Position numbers and translations under genes: made by a program. From Chrysoporthe austroafricana (Eukaryota > Ascomycota > Sordariomycetes > Diaporthales > Cryphonectriaceae), in NCBI GenBank assembly GCA_001051155.2, contig JYIP02000006.1:2108001-2172000 (forward strand): 64,000 nt of DNA, written 5' to 3'. The notes beneath the pieces were generated by a model. It was not told where the DNA came from. It saw nothing but the letters and a program-made list of their open reading frames with translations, and made no database searches. Position 1 is the stretch's first letter, and every line of letters starts with the position of its first letter. Shown here one piece after another: positions 35,007-47,774 of the stretch.

Positions 35007-36814
35007 ATGGTAGGTGAGGGCACTGCACGTGGCGCTGCACGAGGTGGCAGAGCCCGCGGTGCTCGAGGCCGAGGCCGAGGCTCTCGAGGTGGTCGCGGCG
35101 GCCCTACTGCTGCTGCTGCTGCTGCTGCTGAACCCTCCGCCGAAGATGCCCCTCCTGCCCTTGACGATGTCCAGATGAGCGATGCCCCAGCTGCCGAATC
35201 TGTAGAGGCAGACGCTCCTCCTCAGACCCGACCCACCCCAACCCGCGCCTCTGCCAGAGGCGGCGCTGCTGCTGGCCGATTCCTGCCCCGAGCCATCCGA
35301 CGATCCCAACTCGACCGAGAGTCGATTGCTGCTCAAGAGTCGGCCAAACAGGAGACTAAAGCTGCGGTTGACGCGCGCCTTCAACGAGCGGCCCGCGGCG
35401 GGCGCGGTGGTGGCCGCCGGGTTCGTGGCGGCCCTCCGGCTGGCTTCGATCGCATCATACGTGGTGGCGCGGGTGGTTTCGGTTCTACCATCCAAGTTTC
35501 TAGCAACCGTAGATCTTTCGTCCCAGCTTTGCACAGCATAAGGGAGGCGCTAACAACAGAACAGGTGGCACCCCCGTTACCTTTGGTCGCCTTTACGACG
35601 CGCCTTCTGCCGGCGGCAGCGGCAGCGCGGGTCCTTCGTCTGCCTACGGCGGCGGTGTCAAGAAAGAGAATGGATCTATGACCTTCAACGCAGAGTCTTC
35701 TCGACCTACCGGCCGCCGCATGAACACTGACAAGATCGCCGAGTTTATAACGATAGACGACGACGAGATGGTCAAGAGCAAGGAGGGCACACTAGTCCTG
35801 CTGCCGAAAGGGATGTTTCGCGAGGATCCCAAGGAGCCTGATCAGCCTGAGATCGCCACAACTGAAGAGGTCGAGGCTGCCGAGCGAGGCGAACCGCTGG
35901 TTGTCCCTTCTGGCGATACCTCCGCGTACAGCGATGTATTCCTCAGCGATAACGACGTCGTTGAGATGAAGGATGATGGCCGCAAGTGGCCCGGCGCACA
36001 AGAACACCGCCGCGTCAAGATCGAGGACGAAGAGATCACTGAGATCGATACGCTCACCCGACGCCGCGCCGAGAAGAAGATGCAGGCGAAGGACATCAAG
36101 AGAAACCTGAAGTACAAGGACGAGGAGGATCGCCTCGATGCCGAAAAGATGGCTTATCAACGAAGGCTCTTTGGTGTCGAGAGCGACGACGACGACGCTG
36201 ACGAAGAGTCCAGAGAGCCCAAGACCGAGCGCAACCCCCTGATCGCCGAGGGCTCCATCTACTTGTGGCAGTTTCCTCCTGTTATGCCACCCCTTTACAA
36301 GGTTGACAAGACGGCCGCCAAGAAGAGTCCCATTAAGGATGAGCCCGACGATGATGTCGTCATGCTCAACGCACCCGCCCACAAGTCCGACAAGCCTGTC
36401 GATCTAACCACCGCCGACGATATCAAGGACGAGGACGATGGTGGTGCTGGTCCTAGCAGCAGCGCGAATAAGAAGCAGCCCGAGCCCGAGCCTGAGCACG
36501 AGGAGGAGCCCTCTGGCTACGTTGGCAAGCTTATGATTCGCAAGTCGGGCAAGATGCAGATCGACTGGGGTGGCATGCTGTTCGACTGCGAGACGGGCAT
36601 CCCCGTCTCCCACTACCGCGAGGCGGTCCTCACTGAGGAGGATGACGAGAAACACCCTGATGGCTTTCAAGGCACCGCATACGGCATGGGTGCCGTTGCC
36701 GGCAAGTTCAATGCTGTCCCGCACTGGTCGGATGTAAAGCCTTGGGTTGTTGATCCGAGCCAGCTACCTCCTTGGGGTGTTGGTGCTGCACCTGAGGGCA
36801 CGGAGATGAAGTAG
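35007..36814 (+). CDS. rpc53: DNA-directed RNA polymerase III subunit Rpc4 (Rpc53)
   Basis: Two exons, 35007..35508 and 35565..36814, encode 583 residues. The N-terminus is RG-rich (ARGGRARGARGRGRG) with a poly-Ala tract coded by a GCT repeat. A long acidic middle and the C-terminal RPC4 domain follow (GYVGKLMIRKSGKMQIDWGG and MLFDCETGIPV, about 510-560). Rpc4 pairs with Rpc37 in a subcomplex of polymerase III used for termination and reinitiation. The 56-base intron is inferred: donor GTAGAT at 35509, CTAAC branch and ACAG acceptor at 35564, restoring SNRGTPVTFGRLYD. An alternative donor (GTTCTA at 35482) also keeps frame and would remove nine more residues. The start is the first ATG in frame. 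Confidence 0.92.
35104..35131. repeat. CTG/GCT trinucleotide repeat coding for poly-Ala
   Basis: About eight tandem TGC/CTG units inside the first exon of the Rpc4 gene. They are read as alanine and are likely to vary in length between strains. Confidence 0.8.
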
Positions 36815-37753
36815 AAAGACACGAGACAGTGACGGTGATCAGATGAGAATCTGTGTTCCTAGGCGAGCTTGGGAGCATGTGATGTCGTCCTTACACGATA
36901 TCTACGACTTGCACTTTCCTGCGGGGACTAGCTGAAGGTCACCGAAGCTTTCAGAAGCATGGGCATGATTTGATGAAGAGATCATTACGACTTGTGACCA
37001 CGGCATCTATTCCTTAGGACCAACGTTTCACGACTTTGTGCCGTCACGAGATTTACGCAACTATGGCTGAGTGGATGCTTATATTTTCTCTCGAGCCTCA
37101 CCGAAGTATTTCCGGAACTGGATACTGCACTCTAACAATGGTTGCGCTGGTGATTCACAGACTGGACCACAATCGACGCGGGCTGGAACAGGGAAATTCT
37201 TTTCCTTTTTTGAGTCTTCGGGCAGGCATTCGCGGAAAACGGAAGGGAAAGGTCAGGAAAAGTTTATTGCACTGCGACGGCGTTTCAGGGCATGGCCGGG
37301 CGTTTGCGTTTTACGTGGCCCGGATTTGGCCACCTCACCAGCATTCGGAACGGTCTTCCGTCGGTCTCCATGATGGCCTATCAAGGAGGCCAGCAATGTA
37401 GAAGGTTGAGATTAGAAATGTACTATGATACCCTGTACCATGACGAGGGCATAGACGAGAACATGTGGCACAGTGATCAAACGCGGCTTGACGCAGCCAT
37501 GTTGACTACTACGAAAGGCCTCGGAAACAGTCATAAGTGTACCGTTGTGTGGGACATACCTTTGCGAATCATGCAACATACCTCTACAACTCATGCCAAT
37601 TCAACAAGAACTTGAGGGTACTTGACCTAAAGAGTCACGTATTGCTTCCCTTCAAGGGATGATGATGATAAGTAGGCGGGCCCATCTCGATGTCAACGTT
37701 ACATCTGGGCAAGGTATCTAGATATTCGCTTCGCTCAATCTACGTAAAATAAA
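36815..37753. other. Intergenic between convergent Rpc4 and auxilin-like genes
   Basis: About 0.94 kb of 3' flanks. No recognisable gene, tRNA or transposon. Confidence 0.5.
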
Positions 37754-40587
37754 TCACAGTCCATTCTCAGCCTTGAACTTATCCCAGCTTTCGTTGAGGG
37801 TCGAGAACACCGTGCCCGCGATCATGCGGACCTCAGTGCCTGCGTCTTGGGGCAGCTGTACAAACATTCGGTCAGCACCTCTCACGCATATCAAGGTCAT
37901 GATCATGGGGGAGAACTCACCTTGTCGGGATGCGTCTTAGCAATAGCCTTCATGTACACAATCTTGACGCGATTAGCCATCACGAGCTCGTGCAGGCCGA
38001 CCTTCTTCCACCCGCTGCCGTCCCACAGCACCTGATCCAGGCTCGCTAGCAGCGCACGCAAGTTTTCGCGTTTCCCATCGCGCCACGCTGCGATCCGAGC
38101 GTCGACTTGATCCGACAGCGCGAATTTCTCTGCGTCGGCGGCGTCGGCAGCTTTATTGGCTGCTTGCAGGCGGCTCACGGCCTCGGAGTCGGCCGAAGAG
38201 GCAGTTTTGGGTGTAGGACGAGGCCTCGGGCGCGGCGTGGAGAGCTTTGGGACGGGCTTGGCAGGCTTTGGCGCAAGGGCCTTCTGACACCGCTGACGCC
38301 CTGCGATCGCTGTAGGGCCACCGACGCCGGACTCGACGCAGGCTTGCCAGACGAGCCCGGCGTCGGCCCATTTTTCCATTTGCTCAAGTGCCTCGGCCTT
38401 GCGGGTCAGAGCCTTGCCGTAGAGGTCCTTCATGTCGCGCTTCTCGCCTGTCTCATCCTGGAGAGAAACGTGTTCGCCCTCGCCCTTGCTTGGCCCGATG
38501 AGCTGTATGGCTGCGTCTGCGTCGGCAACGGCCTGTCTTGGTTCGCCTGTCTTGAGGGCCGTCAGAGCGCGGTTGCAGAGGATGACGATTGCCAGCGGGT
38601 GAGTATCCGGAACAGCGGAGAGCGAAGACGAGTATGAGGCATGAGCAGAGGCATAGTCGCCTCTCTTGAAGTGAGCTGTACCATCCACTCTGTGGCGTGT
38701 GGATGTCTGCAGCGCCGAGGGATCGAGCGGCGGGATCTTCCGAGCAGGCGGAGCAGGACGAGGTGTAGGTGTCTTTCGCGGAGGTTGGGCAGCAGCGGTC
38801 ACAGGTCGAGGAGATGGTTGAGCGGAGCGGTCAGGGAGTTTCTGTGCAGGAGCTTGAGAATTGAAGAGGTCTGGCTCTTCGGTGAAACGAGGCTTGGGTT
38901 CTGCTGGCGGTTGGGGCGTTGTCTTCTTTCTCCTTGCAGGGCTAATGTAGGCCTGTGAGCTCTGCTCTTCGATGGCTTGCTTGTTGAGACGGCTTTTAGG
39001 ATCTTGTTGCCATCTGGGAACGGAAGCACTGCTGTTAGACATCGTCGACAGCGCTGGTGACTGGTCCCGTGATGCCGTTCGATGAGATTCAGGCCGAGGC
39101 GGCTGGGTCTTCCTGGACGGTCTCTCCGGCCGCGCACCAGAGTCAAGCATCATAGCTTCATCAGTGACATCAGCGGGCCGCTGCGCCCTGTTGCTCTCAC
39201 CGGTTCTGTCCTGCTGCGCAGACCTCATCCACTTGGGCTGGCTGGGATCAGTTGGGCCCTCTTGAAACTCAGCGACGGCCCTCTGAACCTTCTTTTGTCC
39301 GGCGCTCCAGAACTTGTTCGCTGTCTTTAAAAAGTTGGTGCCCATCGCCGCGGCCTGCTTCGCAAAGTCACCGTCGCTAGCGGCGGGAGATCGGCTGTCT
39401 CGCCTGCCCAGATCTTCCTCATTCATCCACGCAGGGCCTGCACTCCTGGCTCGGCTGGACGACCTCCCCGCGTTCACTGCTGGAGATGATCTCCCCTGGG
39501 TCTTCTCCTTCGCTTTCTGATGCGCATCGTTGAGCAAGAAGCTCACAGCTGCCTGCACGTTCAAACCTGCGCCGCTCTCGGTCAAGCCCCTTCTTGAGTC
39601 TTCTGGAGAGAAACCCATGTCTACCATCTGCGCAACGGCTTTGTCGAATGGATCGGTACCGTCCTGTGGCCTCGCCTCGGGCTCATCGTCGCTTGATGTC
39701 GAATCAGAGTCCTCTATTGGTTTGCCAGGCTCGGGTCCTGGCCTTGGTGCCTTTTGTCTCTGAGCTTCTTGCTTCTTGCGCACCTCATCTACCGGCCTTC
39801 CCAGATCTCCCAAGAGATCATCGTCCTCCTCATCTGCTCCTGCAGGTGCCGGAGTAGATGTCGCAGCTGGTCTCGACTTGGCTTGGAACTGGCTCAGGCC
39901 GAACGGATCGTCGTCGTCGTTGAAATCACCGTTGGCGCCATTCGAGGGAGCGGGTTGCGACCATGCGCTGGGGTTACTCAGATCCAACCTAGGAGTGTTC
40001 TTGCCCGAGGCCGGCTGGGGAGGTGGTGGGTAGTGGCTCGCGTTGTCGACCTTCGTATCCTTATTGAATGCGGCGAACAAATCGTCGTCAGACTCGTTCT
40101 TGCTGTTGCGTCCCGGGAGTGCAGGACCAGCGCCGTGTACCAAAGGAGAAGCTGTCCGCGAGACGCCTGCCGGGGATGAGCCCCGACCCAGGCTATCCCA
40201 GAACTGCCCGTCGCCGTATGTAGCCTGCTGCTGCTTCTGCTTTTCCTGCAGCTTCTTCAGCTTCTCCGCCTCGAGTTGCTTCTGCCGCTCCGCCAGGCTC
40301 ATGTTCGCGTTGCTCTTCCCGGAGCTCATGGACATCAGGTTGCTAAAGGCATCCTGAGCAGGTTTGTTCGCTGCCGCCGTAGGGGCCTTGGGACCGCTGC
40401 CGCTGCCGACTTGGCCGGAGGCATTTGAGGAGAGAGGCGAGTTTCGGCCGGAGGCGAAGGGCGAGGGGGTCGGCTGGAGGGAGGGGAAGGAGCCGAATGC
40501 ACTCGAAGGGTTCATGGGCGGCTTCTTCTGGGCGTTGTTGCTGGTCGCAGCCGGGCTCGACCAGTCCATGCCCGCCAGATCATCCAT
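37754..40587 (-). CDS. swa2: Auxilin-like clathrin-uncoating J-protein (Swa2 type, UBA-TPR-J)
   Basis: Two exons, 40587..37921 and 37855..37754, with a 65-base intron, encode 922 residues. A disordered N-terminus with SPF/DPF-type motifs (FDDDDPFGLS-like) suits clathrin or adaptor binding. It is followed by a UBA domain (AVAQMVDMGFSPEDSRRGL, about 315-350), a TPR region (about 630-780) and a C-terminal auxilin-type J domain. The J-domain HPDK motif lies exactly at the exon junction; exon 2 supplies the last 33 residues (AGTVFSTLNESWDKF). Swa2/auxilin recruits Hsp70 to strip clathrin from vesicles. The start is the ATG at 40587; a GTG two codons upstream is not used. Confidence 0.93.
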
Positions 40588-41947
40588 CTTCACTGTCGCC
40601 GGTCAAAGGAGAGGGGGAAAGCTAAGGGATCTTGTTTATTCGAAAGCCTCTGAACATTTCATATGACCCGACTCGTAGGCTCCGCGACACACATGGAGAA
40701 GGGGTCGGTGGGCACCCGACGACGTCGTGTGCATGAATGAAATGAATGAATAATTGTCGTCGAGCTGCACAGAGGACGTCAGGCTGGCTGATTGGGCGCT
40801 TCTCCTGACTTGAACTGCCTAGCTTTCTCGCTTACATAACACATAACGCCTTGTGTCGCGACTGGCATGCCTGGCAGCTTGCAGTTCCGCACACAGGGGT
40901 GGCCGGCCACTCGGCTAGCCCGCTCTCTGCAGATGGGGGGCGTGGCGCTGTGGGACTACATACAGTAAGTAGTGAGTACCGCGTAATTATAGTATGGATT
41001 TTTCTGGAACACGGCAGGTCTCTCTTCAGCAACGCCCATCAGCACCACCCAACCGGCACTCACTTCCACTCCGCCGTATGGCATGGCATGGCATGGCGGG
41101 TACGCAGCTGCCGGGTAGGGTTCTGCCCATGTCTGACACGAGAGCCTCCAATCTTGTCCCGCAGTATAGACAGAGAGATTGCCAGGCTCACCTGCTTGCG
41201 CACATAGCATAACATCTTGCTTCGAGCGCAATCTGCGGCCTTCCCCTCGTCAGGCCAGAATCATCCCCACTGCGGCCTATCACATCAGATCTTTCCACAT
41301 CACGTCTTTTCTGTGGTGGTCCCCGTCTGGCAGCTGCACGCTCGGTCCTAGGTAGCTGTTCTGTGGCCCGTCAGCCCATGCCTGGAGGGACCCCTGCGCA
41401 CCGCCTTTCCCACGCCTTCGGGCTTCGTTTCTAGAACCCCAGTGGTCGATCGCGCCATCCGCCTAGCCGATCACCCCTGCCAATTTCTTCAGGTAGCGAC
41501 TTTGATCCCCGGACCGCTTTCAGGAGTGCCTGTGACCTGGCAGCCCCAGCGCAGGGCTGGGCTGGCCAGGGCTGGGCCAGGGTCCAATTTAAGACTGCAT
41601 GTCAAGGCCATCACCCCCGTACCTGCAGAACGTCACCAGGCTCTCCACACTCTATTGGTCTCTGACTCTTAAAGTGTCTTCAACCTCCAACAACAAGAAG
41701 CAATATCTAGGACAACAGATCCCACCTCCGATCTGGGCATACGCGCCGCTACGCGATCTCACCTTGCTGGTCGTTCTCCAACCTATGGCAGCCTCGGTCC
41801 TCTGATCGAACGATAGACGCCAAATCCTGGCCTGACCGCCTCTGAGCCCATCTCCTCCTCCTTTCTCGTCGCACGTGTCCTCCCCCATCGGATCGCTAGC
41901 ACCTCCTCACGATCTCGCGCGCCCCGTCTGGGACCTACAGGGCGACG
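40588..41947. other. Divergent intergenic region, auxilin-like / Dug3
   Basis: 1.36 kb of promoter DNA. It contains AATG repeats near 40733-40750, a CATGG repeat (listed separately) and a GGCTGG/GGGCCAGG-rich patch at about 41552-41582. No gene was recognised. Confidence 0.5.
41077..41098. repeat. CATGG pentanucleotide repeat
   Basis: Four tandem units reading ATGGC in the divergent promoter region. Confidence 0.8.
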
Positions 41948-43704
41948 ATGTGTCGATTTCTGGTGAGCCCACCCCTTGCGCGACTGCGACACAAGCGTCA
42001 GTCCTCCAGAGGCCCAGGCGTGAGCTGACCGCACCCGCATAGGTCTACAAGGGCAGCGACGAGCTACTCCTCGCCAACCTCGTCCTTGATCCCGTGCACT
42101 CTATCCTCAAGCAGAGCTTCGACTCTCGTCTACGACTTGTAAGCCTCAGTATTCCGTTCCGCTTCCCGACCTCTATCACGACGCTTCTTCGTGTGCGAGC
42201 AAGCCGTTCGCACCCGTTTCCCTGGCCTTCTCTGCCCCGCTTTTGGAAGCCTTTCTGCTTGACGACAACTCACATCTTTCACCCGTTACAGGACAGAAGG
42301 CGTGGTGTCAACAACGCCGACGGCTTCGGAATTGGCTACTACACCCCCAAGCTGCGTGCCTCGCCCTTCTTCTACACCTCCGTCTTCCCGGCATGGAACG
42401 ATGAGAACCTCGAGCGGCTCGCCTACCACAATGCCTCACATCTCATTTTCGCACACGTCAGAGCCACCACCGAGGGCTCCACTTCTCAGGCTAACTGCCA
42501 CCCCTTCGTGCATGGCAGCCTCATGTGGATGCACAACGGCGGCCTGGGCGGGTGGAAACATATCAAGAGGAGGCTGGCACAGCGACTAGCTGATAGGTGG
42601 TACCTGGGTGTTAAGGGTGGTACCGACAGCGAGTGGGCTTTCGCGCTGTTCCTGGACACTCTGGAGCGCATGGGCGTCGACCCCAGCTCCGAGCCCAAGG
42701 ATGGCTTCGATCCCGTGATACTGAAAAGAGCCATGCTCAAGACGATCGAGATCATCAACGAGCTTATTGATCAGATCCCTGAGAGCACTGTCTACAACGA
42801 GAATGTCGATACGAGAAGTCTGCTGAACTTCTGCGTTTCGGACGGCCACAGCATCATCTGCACGAGATATATCAATAGCTCGACGGACGAGGCCGCCAGT
42901 CTGTACTATTCCACGGGCACGCAGTGGGAGAATAGGCCTCGCCTGGAAGATAACGAGAACTATCAGATGGAGCGCCGCGACAGGGGAGCTGATGTTGTTC
43001 TGATCGCCAGTGAGCCTTTGACGTTCCAGCGAGGTAAGCTTGCGCTTGATGGCGGTCAGTTGCAAACTGGCACTGACTTGGCCACAGAGAACTGGATCAA
43101 TGTTCCAACAAACACTATCCTCACGATCCATGACCAAAGTGCCTTCGTTGAGGACATCAAAGATCAGTTCTACCACAGCGATCCATGGCACCGCCGTTCC
43201 GCCGGGTTTGTGCATAGCAAGGGCCTCGTTGCGAACGAGAAGGCCGGTGCCCCTACGGCCCTGCCTAGTCCTGCTGTGATTGTCACCGACAGCGTCCAAG
43301 AGCAAGACATGGCCCAGAAGAAACCCCATCTTGGCCCGACAATACCTCTCAGCCTGATGCGGTCTGTTACGCCGCAGTCACGGACTGCAACTCCAGACGT
43401 CTCCAGAGACCAACCCGCACCACCACGAGCACGAGCTACTGTCTCCGGCGGCTCTGTCCAAAGTAATGCGGATCTGCGGTCCGTGACGGCTACGCCGGAC
43501 ACGAGGCCCGCTGCACCATCACACACTCCGTCGCAGGGCAATATCAAGAGGAAGAGGATGTCCCTGAGTGATTTGCCGCAGGTGCAAGGCCAATCAACTG
43601 CCGAGGCGGACCCGCCGACACCGTTGAGCCCAGTTGAGAGGGCGGCATACGGCGATCCGGCGAAGATCGCGCGGTTTTTCCCTGAACTGACCCTGACACA
43701 ATAG
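41948..43704 (+). CDS. dug3: Class II glutamine amidotransferase, glutathione degradation (Dug3)
   Basis: Four exons, 41948..41962, 42043..42138, 42292..43033 and 43088..43704, encode 489 residues. The first exon is 15 bases and codes only MCRFL; Cys2 is the N-terminal nucleophile of class II amidotransferases, exposed when Met is removed. Further family signs are NNADGFGIGYY, FAHVRATTEGS, CHPFVHGSLMWMHNGGL and SEPLTF followed by ENWINVPTNTILTI. Dug3 acts with Dug2 to hydrolyse glutathione in the cytosol. The third intron (54 bases, 43034..43087) is a multiple of three with no stop, so the frame reads through it. Removing it restores the expected FQRENW. The C-terminal 130 residues are Ser/Pro-rich and unstructured. 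Confidence 0.94.
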
Positions 43705-44467
43705 GGGATGGGCAGGAGTCGCCCTTGTCGGGTGTTCTGGTCTCGACCAGGACCGTCGTAACATTGAGGTGAATCTTTTGCAGGCTGCCACCCAGTCCTT
43801 TTCCGCAAATCATGGCCATAAAGTAAGGCGTTTGGGCGGGTCTAGATGGGTCAATGGCGTTCATAAATTCCGGTCTGTCAAAGGTATAGACAAAGTGGAT
43901 AAATTAGACGTTGGATAGTGGGCCCTATTCCTAGTCATCGAATACGACAAGGCTCGAACAATTTACCGAGAGATTGGGAACGTCGGTCCCACAGAGCCGA
44001 TAGATTTCCATGATCCACAGTCACTCACGACAAGCGCGCTCACGCAATGGCAACGTATGTGAAGACATGACAGTACCAAGACGTCCTCAACTCTGCTGCT
44101 CGTGTCGAGCGGCACGGAGTGCTCAGGACGGAAGTTCGGAACGGCGGCAGTCGTCGAGATAAGCGGGCCAAGACGGGAGGGCCCGCTCTGAACCTCCATA
44201 GGAAGAAGGTTCCTAGACAGTCTCCTGCCCTTTGCTCTCGACGGCTTTGCTTCGCCCCGACTTTTCCTGCGACAAATTGAGAGGCTCTGGAGACTGGCCC
44301 GAGAAGGCGTTGTAGCGTTAGAAGATCAAGTGCCCGCGTGAGTGAGTCCGTCCACCTCCGCCCTCGATGCTCAATCGAGACCCCCCCTGGCTGATGCGCA
44401 AAGACAGGCCTCCTCCGTGTTGTAATACCTCATTTTGACCGGTGGGTTCCCCTCGCCTGCGCTGGAC
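43705..44467. other. Intergenic: Dug3 3' flank and formamidase promoter
   Basis: About 0.76 kb with no recognised gene. Short C-runs near 44385 precede the formamidase start. Confidence 0.5.
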
Positions 44468-45495
44468 ATGGCGGCATCACTCAAGAGGACGGAGTACTTC
44501 TATGCCTCCGACAACGCTCTGCAGAACGTGGCCGTCTGGGAGTTCCCTGAAGAACAGGTCAAGGAGGCGCAGCCGGACCAGACAAAGTACTGGCTCGTGT
44601 AAGTCCCCGAACCCCCCCCCGCCGGCTCTGCCCTCTAGGGCTCATATCCGCTCTCACCCCTCTCGCTCACGCCTCGACACACAGCTTCATCCACGGCGGC
44701 GCCTGGCGCGATCCCCGCGCGACCTTCAACGACGCCGAGCCCACCATCAACGCTCTGCTGGACCCCGCGCACCCGTCGCACCTGCCCCGCGCCGCGGCCC
44801 GCATCGCGGGCTTCGCCTCCCTCAACTACCGCCTCTCCCCGCACCCGCAGTTCGCGCAGGACCCGGCGTCGACGCCCGGCTTCGCGCGGCGCAGCGCGCG
44901 GCACCCGGACCACCTGGCCGACGTGCTCTACGGGCTGCGGTTCCTCCAGCAGACGCTCGACCCCGCCGCCCGCCGGTACGTGCTCTCCGGGCACTCGGCG
45001 GGCGCGTTCCTGGGCTACCAGGTGCTCGCCAGGGAGGCGTGCCTGGGCGGCGGCGGCGCGGTGGGCGGGGGCGGGTTCGCCGACGTGGCGCCGCCCGCCG
45101 CTGTGGTCGGGTTCGAGGGGATCTACGACCTCGCGGGGCTGAACAGGCGGGTGGGGGGCAGCTACGCGGGGTTCATGGAGGCCGCGTTCGGGCCCGACGA
45201 GGACGGGGCCTGGGACGCGGCGAGCCCCGCCACCGCTGCGGGGAGGAGCTACGGGGAGTGGAGCGAGGGCGCAGGGCGCCTGGCGGTCCTGGCGCACAGC
45301 CCCGACGACGAGCTCGTGGACATGGCGGAGTGCGATGCCATGGCGGCCCGGCTGAAGAGGGACGGCGTGGCGAACACCAAGGTGTTCAGGGACCTACAGG
45401 GCGGGCACGCCGAGGTGCTAGGCGACGGCTCGTTTGCGAGGGTGTTGAAGGAGACGTGGGAGGAGCTGGAGAGACTGGAGGAGGTGCGAGAATAA
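44468..45495 (+). CDS. bna7: Kynurenine formamidase (alpha/beta hydrolase)
   Basis: Two exons, 44468..44598 and 44685..45495, encode 313 residues. The HGGAW motif (about 47-51) is the family oxyanion signature (HGGXW). GHSAG holds the nucleophilic serine at about 147. The probable acid and base are in HSPDDELVD and GGHAEVLGDG. The enzyme hydrolyses N-formylkynurenine to kynurenine in tryptophan breakdown toward NAD. The 86-base intron ends just before HGGAW. Exon 2 is strikingly GC-rich, above its neighbours at all codon positions, and this produces a long shadow frame on the opposite strand. A glycine-rich insertion (CLGGGGAVGGGG) sits after the GHSAG region. Confidence 0.92.
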
Positions 45496-47774
45496 CGAGG
45501 GGCCACGGGATCACTTGCGGCCTGTCCTCTGCACAGGCGCAGTCGGGCTGGAAAAGGTTACCTCCGGAAGCAGCACGTGTTTGACACAGTTCTGGGACAC
45601 TAATCAAAAATCACGGTATCTGTCCCAGAGTTGGAGATGGGCTTTAAGGACTCTCATCATGGACAACCCATCCGGAAGCATAGGAGCCTAGGTGAAGACT
45701 ACATAGTAAAAGAGATACGCAAATGGGATTGCTAGACGGAGAAGGAACCCTTGCAGGGATAGCATACTCCCCTTGAAGCAGGTAACTGAGGTTACTAGGA
45801 AACGTCGGAGTACAACTGTAGAATCTTGGAAAGAATACCTGTCTTGGTTTGAATGCACGCGAGCTGAGGTTGAGAAAACATATCGTCGCTGAACCATTGA
45901 CTTAAACGCACCCGGGGGGCCTCTCCCGGGGGGTACATCTCCCTGCACAGGGTTAGGGGAGTTCCAGTTCCATAATTGACTATTCCTCATCGGGCCCGCG
46001 CTACAGATTAAAGTTTCGTCGCTAGTCCCCAACAGGTACTTGGGGCTGTCCGCCGGGCGGCAGCTGCCGCTCTGCATCGACGAACGCGCGATCTCGTTCG
46101 CCCTTCGAGATGGTGGGGTAAAACAGGAAGGTGGGGCTCAAGGCTGGCTGGGCTGGCTGGGCAGATGGTCTGGAATGTGGGAAGGACGGGTTTCGACCGA
46201 TCACGGAGGCACGCATGGATAGATAGATACCCCGTCACGCGAGTTAGATAGAGAGATAGATAGATGCCGGGGTAGGCGCGGCGAAAGAGGAGGCTGTGTA
46301 GACATACTCGGTGCTGATTCCCACACGGTAGGATTCCTCACCTTGTTTTTGTCCTTCCCTCGCTTTTTTTTCTCTTTATTTCGATCCTCGATGAGATCTT
46401 CCGACGCCTTATTCAGACCTACCTAGCTTTAGTCAGAGGCGTGCGTGAGGACCGGTCTGGAGCCAAAACAGGCGGCTCTCACCCTCTCGCTAGTACGAAG
46501 GCTACCTGCGTAGCACGACTTGGCAGAGCAGGGGGGGGTCTGCCGCGCGAAACGGCTCGCAGTAGACGTGTTGATCCATGATCAGCGGAGATGCAGACAC
46601 CCGGGCAGGACACCCGGGCAGGAGGAGCACAGCAGTTCCGCAGAACATTGGTGTTCCGGCAGCTTCTCTTGCTTTAACAGTATGTTCCGCCGTGGACTGG
46701 TCGTCTGGTCTGTGGCTCACTATCGCCCGGTATGCTCTGAAGACTGTGTGCATCACCGTCGCATTAGAACTAATAATAGCCAAGCAGAGGCCGACTTGTC
46801 AGGCCGGCGATCGATCGGTAGCACGTATTTGTCTTATTTGTCCGGTTTACGGGATCCTTCTCGACGCAGGCTCGATGTCAAGTCCCACAGTTTGATTGTT
46901 TCAAGTTTGCCGACATATAGGTAGTATTCCGCACCGCCAGTCAGGCCAATGAAAAAGGAAAAGAGGAAGAGAAAATGCCAAAGCCGAGCAGCAAGACCAA
47001 AAAGGAAACAACAGCCAGCAGGATCCCCGGCCCAGACTATAAGGCAAAGGAGCGTGTTCGAAAAAGAAAATTCAAAAAATCCAGTCACCTGGTGAACGGT
47101 GGCATGCGATCCGCCGCCGAGGCCAGAGTCGATTCGTCCGTTTCATCACGAGCTGACCGCCACCAATGCACCGCCAGGACCTCAAGCATCACCGTGCTCC
47201 TCCCTGCTCACTCCACTCCAATTTTGCCAAACTCCACTTTCCAGCCCCCTTGACAGCTTCAACATCCTCGGACCTCGACTGCGCCCCCGATGCGCCGGAA
47301 TCCAGACAGCTTCCAGAAGCCTCGCCAATTGGACTGGTTGTAGTCCATTCAGAAACAGTTGCTCAACTGCTCAAATCCAGAGTCCGCGCAAAACCCAAGA
47401 CGTTTTGAGGAATCAGACGCACAGGCACGCCAGACTGACAAAAGACAATAGCCCTGGATGAACAGATTTGCCAACAACTCCCCCGATCGTACCGGGTATA
47501 ACAAAGGAATGTGATGACGGCTGATGAGTATCGAAGCCGTTGAAACATGATCTGGCGCCTAGAAAGCGGCAAGCGCAGGCGATAGATACGGTGATTGCGT
47601 GAAGACACTTCAATCCACCTCGGTTGTGATGCATCTGTGTGCAACGTGATGCCGCATCGCAAGATGTTGATGGCAGTTTGAGCCGTGAAATACGCGACAA
47701 GTAGAATCGTCCAGACCACTGTTGTACAGGTGCCAACACATAAATCCATCGAGTCATTTCATGACCCTCTGCGT
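45496..47774. other. Intergenic 2.3 kb with simple repeats
   Basis: Contains a CCCGGGGGG double motif near 45909-45934, a GATA microsatellite, and a tandem ACCCGGGCAGG pair at about 46599-46623. No credible coding frame and no tRNA was found. It separates the formamidase from the zinc-cluster regulator. Confidence 0.5.
46217..46265. repeat. GATA microsatellite
   Basis: Two interrupted (GATA)n runs separated by about 20 bases. Confidence 0.85.

Noticed and set aside
44635..45297. A 220-codon frame antisense to the kynurenine formamidase
   Set aside because: Extreme GC content removes stop codons in all frames; the translation is low-complexity Arg/Gly/Pro and the sense strand holds a complete enzyme.
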